Assembly: GCF_030253575.1 (NCBI RefSeq)
Contig: NC_080560.1
Coordinates: forward strand, 13,554,001 to 13,618,000
Direction: 5' to 3'
DNA from: Rhododendron vialii
Taxonomy: Eukaryota > Streptophyta > Magnoliopsida > Ericales > Ericaceae
Length of the DNA stretch: 64,000 nucleotides
Under the pieces are notes generated by a model, which was not told where the DNA came from, made no database searches, and saw only the letters and a program-made list of their open reading frames with translations. A program made the translations under genes and the position numbers. Every line of letters begins with the position of its first letter. The stretch's first letter is position 1. This document shows positions 48,954-59,888 of this stretch, one piece after another.

Positions 48954-49363
48954 TGTTTGGACCATATATTCACCGCCCGTCAATGATCGACCGAAAGGTA
49001 GCAATTATGGGAATGCAACCTATTTTATTATTATTAGTATTGGTATTTGTATTTTAATAATATGTGCAGGACACTTGGCGTATCTCTATTTACTTGGATG
49101 TTGAAAAGACACATGGCATTTTCCTACACACTTGGAGGTTGAAAAGAACACTGGGCATGTTCCTACACACTTTGATGTTAGTGGGAAGTTATTTGGACAA
49201 GTGGAAGCAAAGGGGAATGAAGAGTTTTGAAGAAGTTGGAAAGTTATTTCCTGCGCATATTTGTTTTCCTAGAAATAGCCTTTTTAGGCCTCATTGTAAG
49301 AACACACAAAACAACGCCAACATTTCTCCGTCGATTGGATAGAAACCAGAAAATTAGGTAACA
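48954..49363 (+). repeat. 3' LTR, internally deleted
   Basis: Same ends as LTR 1. After AACGCCAACAT it jumps to TTCTCCGTCGATT, skipping about 240 bases present in LTR 1. Both breakpoints have CAT, which suggests a microhomology deletion. Confidence 0.9.
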
Positions 49364-49407
49364 CCACCTTGGGGCATCTCGATGGTCTATGGCTCTATGC
49401 TCTAATT

Positions 49408-52058
49408 TGTAACCGCCCGAATTTTTGACCCAATTTTTTTTTTAAATATAATAATATTATAATTATTTTCCTTAATGTAATTCTTTTTTTACAATTATGC
49501 ATGCAATATATACATGCATTCTTTTCAAATTTTTCCTACACACAAATTACATGCGTGCATGCACACTCCTTCTCCCTCACCCCAAACTCCTTCCGTCTCT
49601 CCGTCTCCTACTCAGTCTCTACTTCCTTCCTGACCCTAAAACCAAGCCTAATTCGTTCATTCAAAATTTCATGAAGCCAACTCCATTAAATTTACTCTTA
49701 TACTCTTCCACCAAAATTCTCCTATAAATACCCCACCCCATTGACCTACGAAAATACCACGATATTTTCCACACTCCAACGACCAGAAAAGAAAAGAAAA
49801 ACAGAAGAAAATCAAGCTCCAATCAATGGGGTTTTGGATTGAGAAAAGTGGGTTTCATAGCTACGTTCAACCGAAACCCAATTCCCCCGTTCCAATCACT
49901 TCCTTCAACTCCAAGCATCCCCAAACATCGTCCAATTCGATCCCACGGTCTCCTAATCAAGGAATCTAAAGTCTTCTTTCCCAAAATTCAAGATTCATTT
50001 TTAAATCAATCCGATCCAATTCAAGGTACTATAATCATATCCAACCCCTTCTCTAAGTATATTAAGTGCTTATATGCTTAACCCTATATTCCTAACGAAA
50101 AAAATATAGTTCACTGTGCGTTTTCTGCCTTATTCACCAATTGGATATTATTTTTGAGCCCGGCACTTTATTTGTAATTATTTACGAAGAAGATTACTCT
50201 TGTGATATTTATTTTACAATCTTTATGATATTAATATTATAAAAAACTACTGAATTGATATTATTTTCTTACAATGTAATATCAACTTAGTATAAAACCT
50301 ATTAATTATATCAGTTTAATTTATCTGATAGATTGAGTTGATTAATAAAAGTTTTTAAATTAATAATACTCCTATTTATTAATTTTAGATGTTTCGAAAT
50401 AACTTTGCGACCTTCCAAACATCGTTTTTTGACCCCCGGATTATTTTTTATAGACTTTTCACATCTCAAAGATTATAACTTGTTAAGATCATTTTTTTTA
50501 ATTATCTATTTATTAAACTATTTATTAGTTATTTATCAAAGTTTACAAACGAAAAATCTTGCGACCTTCCAAACAACGTTTTAACACCCAAACTAATTTT
50601 TTCTGGACTCCTTGCATCTCAAAGATGATATCTTGTTAAATTAATATATTTTTTATTTAATTTACTATTTATTGTTATTTCTATAGTGTTTCCAATCAAA
50701 ATTAATTTACGACCTTATAAACCATATTATTAATGCCCGAGTAATTTTATTTAGACTCCTTACATTCCAAAGATAAAACTTTGTTAACCGCAACATATTT
50801 TAATTTATAAATTTTTTATTATCTATTTACTTCACTTTCGGCCACTTTATTTAACGTCTTCATTTAAATTAATTCCGCGACTCTCCAAACCCAACTTTTG
50901 ACACTTAACTGGTTGCATAGGATCTTTAGGACTCTTATTAAGGTCATGTTAATTGTTCTAATATTTTTTCCTAATTAATGTATTTAATTAGTTTTTAATA
51001 AATTTAATTACTTAGAAATAATTAATGGGAGCCTAAAAAAATATTTTCTTAAAATTCTTTTAAAAAGTTCTTACTTATTATCATCTTGGCTATATGAGAT
51101 TAAGGGCAACGGCCCATTCATAAAAAGTTGCGTGATTGCATTGCTTACTAATTGTTTTAATTATTATTCGTTTTAACTGTATATTGCACCGATACTTGAT
51201 TTGAATGCTAAATTGGACCCTAGAGACATGGAGTGGTATGCGAATAGAATTCACTAGACGATGCTAGGTAATTGATAAATTGGAAAGTTATATTTTTTAG
51301 ATTGCCTGAAGGCGTGATTTTGAGATATGATGGGATTTGTGATGAGATTGAAACTGGCGAGTGTCCAGTGATGAATTGATAGACTGACGTGTGTCCAGTG
51401 ATGATTGTGAAGTGATTTGTAAAGTGGTATATAAGATAGGCAAACCCTAGTTATGATTCAGGCATGATAAGCTTTCCCCTTGTTGTAGTTATTGGGGTGC
51501 ACACTCGGTATATAACTTAGGTGTATCTGCGACAGCAAAAGGAAGTGACCTCATGGGACCGAGCATGGCTAGCGGTTGGGGGAGGAAAGATCTCGCGGAG
51601 GGATCTTAGATTTCACCTTAGAATAATGAATAGTAATAAATCGATGTTTGTAAATCCTTATTCTGCTTTTTGCATCTTTATTATCCTATTACTTGCTAGC
51701 TGTAAAGTAAGAGGGGTGGTTGGGTTGAATTATTCTACTGGTTGATTTATCACTCACGGATACGTCTGTATCCTGGCAAATCGTTTGCTTCGGCGATCAA
51801 TTTGCCAGTGGGCGCATGATTCAATGAAGAGGATTCAAAGATGGTACAGTTCAACACGGAAAGAATATCAGGAACAAAGATCGAGTATGCTTCGAATTTG
51901 TATCAAGTTTAGAGTCAGCTCTGAAGTTAATGTATTTTGAATCAGTAAATTTATCTTGTGACTGTAATAGCTAAACTTTATTTTGGAAAATTATATTTAT
52001 TTAGCAAATTTTCTTAAGATTTTATTTTATATTGCTTTCGAAAAATCGGGGCGTTACA
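49408..52058 (+). mobile_element. Solo LTR (2651 bp), TAATT duplication
   Basis: Starts TGTAACCGCCCGAATTTTTG and ends AAAAATCGGGGCGTTACA. Flanked by TAATT on both sides (49403-49407, 52059-52063). The TGTAACGCCC...GGGCGTTACA ends are typical of large plant Ty3/Gypsy LTRs. A TATA box (CCTATAAATACCCC) is near 49722. There is no internal region, so this is a recombined solo LTR. Confidence 0.88.
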
Positions 52059-52301
52059 TAATTACATTCGCCCGACTGAAGAATGCATGTACCTAAGAGA
52101 ACGTAAAAAAAAAAATTCCCCAATCTTTAGATGGTACTTTTATTGATATGAAAATCATACATTGGGAATGGGCAGCCACCCTTAAGGAGGGAGGAAAGCA
52201 ACGAAAAATGAGACGTAAATTCAAAAAAGAACATTCACAATCTCACACACATAAAACTCATCTCTAACCTCGAAAAGTCATCAAGAAGACATAGAATGTA
52301 A
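52059..52301. other. Short gap, no gene seen
   Basis: AT-rich spacer between the solo LTR and the CMSS1 fragment. Confidence 0.5.
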
Positions 52302-52396
52302 TCTGTCTTTATGGCCCCGTACCAATTAGCACTTGGGCAAAGAAAAAGGTTTGTGATGACAGTTTCTTCGGGTATGATGTTCGAGAGCTAACCATC
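52302..52396 (+). pseudogene. CMSS1-like: Second copy of the CMSS1-like 3' end
   Basis: Matches 44899-44994 with few changes (CTGTCTTTATGGCCCCGTAC ... GGTATGATGTTCGAGAGCT). It covers C-L-Y-G-P-V-P-I-S-T and continues W-A-K-K-K-V-C-D-D, because TGG replaces the TAG of the first copy. Only about 95 bases; no neighbouring exon. Confidence 0.8.
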
Positions 52397-52829
52397 TTTC
52401 TCATGCAGGGGAGAAAGATCATTATAACAAAAATAGTCTATCGTGACGAAATCCAAAATTCATCGGAAAATGGTACCTTTTGGCAAGGAATTAGTATTTC
52501 GTCGCCAAATTGGACTTATTTGGCTAGGAAATTCAAAATTTGTCGCCCAATGGTGTGGCCGAAATACAACACAAAACTTTCTTTTTAGGTTAAAATCTCC
52601 TGCGCACAACAGTTGCAACCAAAATATAACACAAAACTACGTCGTTTTACCTTATCTAAATTTCCCCTTTTTTTTTTGGGAGTTTATAAATGCAACTGTG
52701 AATTTACTGCATGTAACGTTTACTAGACAAAATCACAAAATCTTATAAGAATTTACTACATATAACCTAACAAATAACCAGGAACTTCCAAAATTACCCC
52801 AAACCTATCCCTTTTTGAACTCTCCCCAT

Positions 52830-54960
52830 CCCCTTTTGCTCTCACGTCGTTCTCCTCTTCTTTTGTTTTCTTCTTGTCCCTTCTCTTCGTTAGACACCAA
52901 ACGGCACACCACCACCACGCCATACCACCACCAACATGAGCAACCTCCACCACCACGCCACTACCATGACAAGCAAGAGAAGCAGTCTTCGCCTTCACCA
53001 CCACCGTTGGGTATCATCCATCATCTGTAGCACCAACATTCCATCCACTACCGCCATAAGACTGGTAATGTTCGGATCCAAATTTCTGATTTTTACAAAC
53101 TATATTAGATATTAGAACTCAATTATTGGTTTTAAATTTGAGTATTTGAATCGGAAGCCATATCCTAGAAATCATGCCCTAGAAATCAAAACAAAATTGT
53201 GCCCTAGAAATCATTCCTTATCATGGCCAATTGATTTGGGGTCAAAAAAAATCATTCTATATGTTTTTATTTTAAACAGAATCCTTCCATGACAGTGGTA
53301 TTTGAGGTTTTATACATCCACGGACACTTTGATAATTGATATGCATATATGTCGTACCAATGTTATATGTTTAGGTGCTTGCAAAGAGCATGGGTAATTT
53401 ATTGGCGTTATCAGTGGGTTTTTCTTTTCAATTCTTCTCTTGCCTCCCATATAGATTCTAGGGTTCTCAAGTTCTCAACCTTCTATTTCTACCTGTATTC
53501 TACCATCTATGACAATGGAATGATAGAATTCATTGATTGAGTTTGTTGCATGTTCAAGGGCTAGAATGCATGTACGGGTGGTGGTGGGTATTTTTCATTT
53601 TCTTTTTTCTCAATTCTTTTTTCTTCTATTTTCTTGCATCTTTGACAATGGAATGGTAAAATTCCTCAGTTCATTGGTTTGCTCAATGTTCAAGGGCTAC
53701 AGGGGCTTGATTTTAAAACAATTCAAGCAAAAAAAAAAAGTTAATCCCTATATCTATTACTGTTTGATCGAATGAATAGTTTCGATCATTTGGATGGAAC
53801 TCCCAAATAACTAATGTTTATCCTATTTTTTAGTGGTTAGAAATTCAAGGCATATTATCTATGATGACCATGTTAAATTGGTAGTAATTGTTTGGGATAT
53901 TCCATCGGCTGCAACCCATGTTTGGTGCACAAGGGGTGTGTTGCTGTAACAACTCCGATTTTTCATTCAATAAAATCTCGTTGTTATTCGAAATTTCTTA
54001 ATTTCTCTTAATTGCTCGATGATTTTCTGATTTGATTCCTAGTAGTTTGTATTCGAGCAATTGAACGCCTTATCATCATATTCCTCGACTAGAAACTCTA
54101 ATTACACTTTAGCCCCTCAAGGATCGTTTCTTGACTTTTAAAACCCTATCTAGCCAGTCTAGTTAGCTTCTAACCGACTTGTTGGAGAAACCAAACTAGG
54201 AAGTCACCTAGTTACTTTTCCCTAACCATAGATGGGCCATTTTGCCCATCTTGAACCTTTTGAACCTTTTCAAACCCTAGCCTAGAAATTGTTTAATTAT
54301 TTTCTTTTATTGTTTTGGTTTTATTCTTTATCCTTTGGACGATAAAAGTTAGGGGAACTATTATCCATTGGATTATAGAAACCCAATTCTTTATATTAAA
54401 AAGATTCAATGAAAGATTTGAGCAAAGACTTTTATAATTGCTTTAAAGTACCTTTCGATTATTTTACTATAAAAGTTCCCTAGTAACCATTAACCATTGG
54501 ACAATAACCGTTAGGGTAATCTTTACCCATTGAACAATAGCATTTCCAAATATTATATCTTGATAAGTACATATATATATATATATATGCATATGTGTAT
54601 TTGCCTCATGCAAAGGACATGTAGTCTTTTTAAAAGGCTTATTTTATTATTTAAGGTACTCGTCCTTTATTACTCTTTGGTCATTAACCATTAGGGGATT
54701 TATTATCCATTGGTCCATAGGGTAGTCTTGCCAACTAAGTACTAGTCCTATTAAACTAATCTTTTATTAAGATTCCCGAGAGTACAAAGCACTATATTAT
54801 ATTAATTAAGTACTTGTACATTTTGTATTAGTTTAAAGGGAGAATCTTGACCTTTTTAACCCTAGAATCTTGTACTTGGTACTTACTTATATATATTAGT
54901 CTTCCTTAGTACTTATATATATATACATATATGTGTGAGAGAGAGGAGAGGAGAGAGAGG

Positions 54961-55012
<52 letters not shown>

Positions 55013-55293
55013 AATGAGGAAGGAAGAAGAAGGAGATGAGACTTGTACCTAGTTGTTCTTTCACCTTTTCAACTTATGGGTTGAATATCTTTCAAATCCA
55101 TCACCTTTTGTCCTTCAATTATTCTTTAAACACCAAATCTTGTACCATTGTCTCCTTTCTTTTCAACAAATCTTCCAAAATCCCATCCAAGGTACGAAAC
55201 TAGCCATGCAAGCCTAAAACTAGGTGGTTAGTGTGCAAGCAAGCCTTAACTTCACCCATCAACCTTTTAATCAACCATGACAAGTGAAAGAAA

Positions 55294-55362
<69 letters not shown>

Positions 55363-57619
55363 TCTTGGCCTATAAATAGAAGCCATTCCAAGCTTCAAAC
55401 TCACACCTTAAAACTTTGCTCTTCCTTCTCTCTAGAAATTTTAAGTGTTCTTGCTTCCAAAGTTCTAGTTTTCTTGAGTTCTTGAGCAATACCACCAAAC
55501 CACCTGTTAAAATCACCCATAGATCTTTAAAGTAGTTCACATTTAGTTAGTAAAGTTGTTTCTAGGAAAAGAAAGTACATCTCTTTTCCTTTCGAAGCAA
55601 ATCGACACCGTTACGCCGCCGAATTCTAAAACCGACTACCAAATCTTCGTAGCCGACCACCGCCAAGAAGAACGGTAGTTATCCTTATCTACTATCCCAA
55701 GTATAAAGTAGTTTTGTATCCTAACTCTAAAAATAAGTTCATTAGGAAGTAACTTTGATCATTTTATTTAAAGTAGATAAGGTTATCTTTTGTTGGAAAC
55801 GTATGAAATGCATGATGTTCGTTATTAGTGATTCAAGCATGTTAAGTAGTCTAGAGATGGATGATCTTGTTGGATTCATTTTGAGTTTTAGATAAATGCT
55901 TGTTTATGTGGAAAGTCCAACACCACGGAGTCTATGCATGATAACGTGACACGAGAACCAAGAAAGTAAAGATATGGCACCTAGGGTGTGTTAACAAGGA
56001 TGAAAATGTGTTTATCCGAGGGAGGAAATATTTTGAAACTACATAATGACCGGTTTTGGGTGGCATTATGTGAGTTGTGTATGTGTACCAATGGGAACCT
56101 GGGACGGCGGAACCATTGTGAGGATACTCGGGAACCCGGAATGGTGAAACCGAGGTTGGGTGTGTGCTTGGTTATCCGCGGAGAGGAGCCAATGCAATGT
56201 GAGCCAATGGGAACCCGGGACGGCGGAACCATTGTGAGGGTACTCGGGAACCCGGAACGGCGGAACCGAGGTTGGGTGTGTTAAAAAAAAAAAATTTTGA
56301 AAAGGTGATACGTTTATGAAATGTGGAAAATGTTGACACGGTCTACGAGGAGTCACGTAGGAGAAACTCACAAATCTTGGACACCAACGTTGATTGATAT
56401 TCGAATATGGATGTGTCGTTGTTAGTTAATTTGGCTAGATAAGCATGCACTATGTGGAAGATTATTGACTATATGATGTATTGTTGTAAGTTAAGGGTTA
56501 GAGGGTTTGGATAGTTCTATTGAGCTTTGTGGCTCACGGTGTTGCCTTTTTGGCGACCCTGGCATATTATATCGGTGGCGACGCTGGTATAATATGTCAG
56601 ATTTCATAGATGAGCAGGGCGAGCTTTATACTTTGGAGGCCTTCGGAGCCGAGGAGCTAGCTGTGATGGAAGAACAAGAGGAGCAGTAGTTAGGAACCTT
56701 AGTTCCCTCCCGTTTGTAATAAAAGTACTTCTTTTAAGTTTTGTTGTAATAAAGAGCCCGACTCAGTTTATTTTCAATAAAATGTCTTCTTTAACGTACC
56801 CAAAATCCAGGGCGTTACAGTCGCATACTATCATCTTTTCTTGAAGCGCATCTTCTCTCAATTTCTGGCTGTGTGGCAGTATTTTTTTGGCCTTAAATTG
56901 GACTTGTAGACAGGTTTTTTTTTTTTTTAGTAGAATATAGAAATCCATCCATTTTGTATTGCTTGTGAGTTTCATATTCTTTTTTTTTTTCTTTTCATGG
57001 TATGAGACTTATATGCGAATTTTTTTTTTTGGGCAATAACTGAAGGCCTTTTCCACTTTGGTACTAGGTTTTCTGTGTTCCTTTTTTATGATATTCATGA
57101 GTCTTATTTGCTTGCACTGTGTGAGATATTCTATCATTTTAAATGTTTGATATCGATTTTTTTGACAAAAATGAAGAGGAATCAATGTGCTAAAGGTTGA
57201 TTGCTCTTAATTGGTGAATATAGGTCAAAATGAAGAGGATTCGTCCTACTATTTCAGCAAGGAAGAGGAAGGCTGACCAAATTTCAACTTCAGAAGTTGG
57301 AGAAGTTGGAGGGAGAGGACGACGACTGAGGCAAAAGAAGGTTGTCCGAGAGGCCGATGAGGAGGAGAATAGGCCTGAGGCAGAGCAACAAGTGGAGGAG
57401 GATGCTATAGAGGCGGAGGAGGAGGCTAGACCCGATGCACAGGTGGAGGAGGAGACCAGGCCCGATGTACAGGCGCAGGAGGATGAGGCCGGGCCCGATG
57501 AACAAGCGGAGGAGGAGGCCAGACCCGATGCACAGACAGAGGAGGAGGCCAGGACCAATGCACACACTGAGGCGGTAGAGCCAGAGGCTGATGCACACAC
57601 TGACGGAGGAAGTACTTGA
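52830..57619 (+). CDS. Acidic repeat protein ORF of the Mutator-like element
   Basis: The coding exon is 57230-57619 (129 residues, TGA). An acceptor (GGTGAATATAG) sits seven bases before the ATG, so a 5' untranslated exon is expected. A candidate is about 52830-53068, ending ATAAGACTG before GTAATG, which would put the solo LTR in the intron. The protein begins basic (K-R-I-R-P-T-I, R-K-R-K) and then has about six degenerate copies of a ~13-residue unit of type E-E-E-A-R-P-D-A-Q-V. It converges with the transposase gene, 354 bases from its stop codon. In MuDR the second gene, mudrB, sits in this position, but I see no sequence likeness to it. The function is unknown; it could also be a captured gene fragment. 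Confidence 0.45.
54963..55009. repeat. (GA)n microsatellite
   Basis: About 45 bases of GA within the solo LTR. Confidence 0.95.
55297..55357. repeat. (GA)n microsatellite
   Basis: About 60 bases of GA, upstream of the LTR TATA box. Confidence 0.95.
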
Positions 57620-57780
57620 AATGACCTCCAACTTTCCTTTCACGGATCCAAAACTATATACGAATATGAAATTTTGCACTAATTTCGAATTCATGAGATT
57701 GAAATATTTCCCAAATTTCATGTACTAAAGTATGATTGTAAGTGGTTTTTTCAAACTCTACAATCTGAAAGTTCTTTGTC

Positions 57781-57866
57781 CGACTGCCAACAATCATCCA
57801 TAAGTATCAGACTACCAACATTCATCCATAAGTATCAGACTGCCAACATTCATCCATAAGTACCAA
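57781..57866. repeat. ~30-bp tandem repeat, three copies
   Basis: Three copies of GACTGCCAACATTCATCCAT followed by AAGTATCA between the two convergent genes of the Mutator-like element. Confidence 0.9.
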
Positions 57867-58496
57867 AATACGTACAACTACAATTTGTCAAATATTAGGA
57901 TCCAAAGTCCAATCACCATTCTAAAACAAAATAGCAGCACAAAGTACAAGATACATTTGACAAATAAAAATGCCTAATCCACATCGATGACCTCCTTTGT
58001 TGCAACGTCATTGCCAATGATCTCCTTGAACTTTTGAATGGCCTTGACATATGGTACATCCCAATTTTTTGCTATAGAGTCGCGATAGATTGTCCAATTG
58101 CAAGCTATTGGCGGCATGGGGGAACCGTTTTTAAGGAACACCTACCATGGTAGGTTTTAAAAAAAATTAACTTTAATTAGACTTTAGGAGGTTCATGATG
58201 TACAAATGAGAGGGTATGTATAACAATTACATTAACTTGGACTTCAAGAGCAACATTCGTTATATAGAAATGTGCAAATAATAAACTAATAACTTGAGTA
58301 TCTGTACAAAATGTTCGCCATCAACGAATCCAATAGCAATAACTTTTCGCTTCATGGAGGGTAAGGGTTTAGATCGGAGGGGAAGGACACAGTTATAAGT
58401 AGAGGCTATGAGGTGACCCATGTCCGGCATTGTCATCCACTTAGCCTGTGGTGCAGGACTTTCATACCAATTTAAAATGCAATGTAATTCCCAAGC

Positions 58497-59888
58497 TGGT
58501 CTGTCGTTTTCGTACCAAAAATATAATTTATAAAACAGGGAATTAACAATTATCCCAAAGAATAGCAGTTAAGTCCGAGATCGTCCACGGAGAGTAAAAA
58601 GCTAAGTTGCAGTAGTTTCAATTAATTTCTAATTTAATTCTGAAACTAAAAGGAAATTGGATTTGGATTTGGATTTGATTAAGCTAAAATTAAACTAGAA
58701 TGCAAATTAAAGGAGTTGTAAACTGATGAGAGATGGGACTAGGGTTTTCGATTCAGTCTCCCCTTGTAACACAATTATTTCGAAACCTAGGGTTCACATT
58801 CAACATTCAACCAGATCACCATAGGGTAGCAATTCCTATCGATAATCCCCAAAAATATAATCAAGATTCGTACTCCGTATAGATTATCTCAACACGGCAC
58901 GGATCGTCTCATTGGATTTAACCATGGCACGATCCGTCTCACGTCGTATAATCTATCTCAAAGCCTATCTCGAAACATTCAAAATCATTGCATGACTGTG
59001 CTTGAAACAATGGATATAAACACATTCGAATATCAGAAAAAATATAAACTCTCATAAAAAGTTATGAATTGACCAAGTCATACAATCCAGTCGAATATAA
59101 AACCCTAGAAATCTAACAACTACGCTACTTGGAGAGACCTCCTCATCACCCTAATCAAGGGATTTAGCCACTCATGGAGTTAGAACAAATAATCATGCAT
59201 GTGTAAGACTCCATTGAAATAACAGTAAGAGATTAAACCCCAAAGCCTTTCGTCCTTTCCTGTTTCAGCCGTGAGCACCGTGGCGTCGTCAAATTGCCGT
59301 GCTCTTTGTTCGTGCGTGGTCCGCGTGGAAAAGAAGCTTTGAAGGCAGCCCCGTTCTGTTTTGTTTCTGTCGTGGGAAATCAGATATCCAATGGCAGCCC
59401 CCGTCTGATTTGTTTCTGCCGTGGGAAAATATCTCGATGGCAGCCCCCCTCTGTTTTTCCGTGGAAAACAGATCCTAGCACAGCAGCCTCTGTTCTCAGT
59501 TTGCCGTGGGAGAATCTGCCCTAAACAAAACCTTGCTTCTTTTTATACTTGCTGTTGTAAACCTCTAGCCCAATAAAAGGAATTCAGTGGGCCCTCATCA
59601 TATGCACGTGCAAAGCCAAGCCAAAAAGTTTATTGGCTGAACCATCCATTATAAGCTTGGCCTCACCTCTTAATTAATTTGATCGGCAAGTATTACATTC
59701 TCCAAGCATGACTTCGAGCTCACTTTGCGTCGTTAATTATTTTTATATCGATTTAGCTTCAAATGCTATCCAACGGCTCCGTAGGTTCTGAAATAAAGAA
59801 AACGAGTATCAAACTCCAAGTAGCGCACTAAACGGACATAACAAACCTAAGTTATGGGGTATAAATAGGCATATTTATGCACCTATCA
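58497..59888. mobile_element. Solo LTR (1392 bp) inserted in the OTU domain
   Basis: Starts TGGTCTGTCGTTTTCGTACC and ends TATTTATGCACCTATCA, that is TG...CA. CAAGC flanks it on both sides (58492-58496 and 59889-59893). The interior has no coding domain. Its text includes a GGGTTTTCGATTCAGTCTCC stretch and three repeats of GGCAGCCCC..CTGTTTT..CCGTGGGAAA. Its own orientation is not certain. The transposase frame runs straight across the insertion site once one CAAGC copy and the LTR are left out. Confidence 0.9.

Larger units (their letters stand above)
46291..49363 (+). mobile_element. Non-autonomous LTR retrotransposon, 5-bp TSD
   Basis: Two direct LTRs: 46291-46937 (647 bp) and 48954-49363 (410 bp), both starting TGTTTGGACCATATATTCAC and ending AAATTAGGTAACA. 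CCACC lies on both sides (46286-46290, 49364-49368). A TATA box (CCTATAAATAGCC) is near 46608. A primer-binding-like TGGCACTAAAAGGAGGGCC lies a few bases after LTR 1, and a purine run AATAAGGGGGA ends a few bases before LTR 2. The 2.0-kb interior has only a short frame (46971-47453) that might be a gag remnant, and no protease, RT or integrase motif. LTR 2 has lost about 240 bp. Confidence 0.93.
53945..56819 (+). mobile_element. Solo LTR (2875 bp) inside the Mutator-like element
   Basis: Starts TGTAACAACTCCGATTTTTC and ends ATCCAGGGCGTTACA. Flanked by GTTGC (53940-53944) and GTCGC (56820-56824), a 5-bp duplication with one change. A TATA box (GCCTATAAATAGAAGCC) is near 55369. Two long (GA)n runs lie at 54963-55009 and 55297-55357. 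A ~120-bp repeat (CCAATGGGAACC..GGACGGCGGAACCATTGTGAGG) occurs twice at 56090-56280. Same class of ends as the LTR at 49408. Confidence 0.82.

Noticed and set aside
54963..55357. Satellite array
   Set aside because: Only simple (GA)n runs within an LTR, no higher-order unit.
57190..57721. Ser/Cys/Ala- and Leu-rich minus-strand frames opposite the acidic ORF
   Set aside because: Complement of GAGGAGG repeats. The plus frame has a splice acceptor, an ATG and a plausible position; the minus frames do not.
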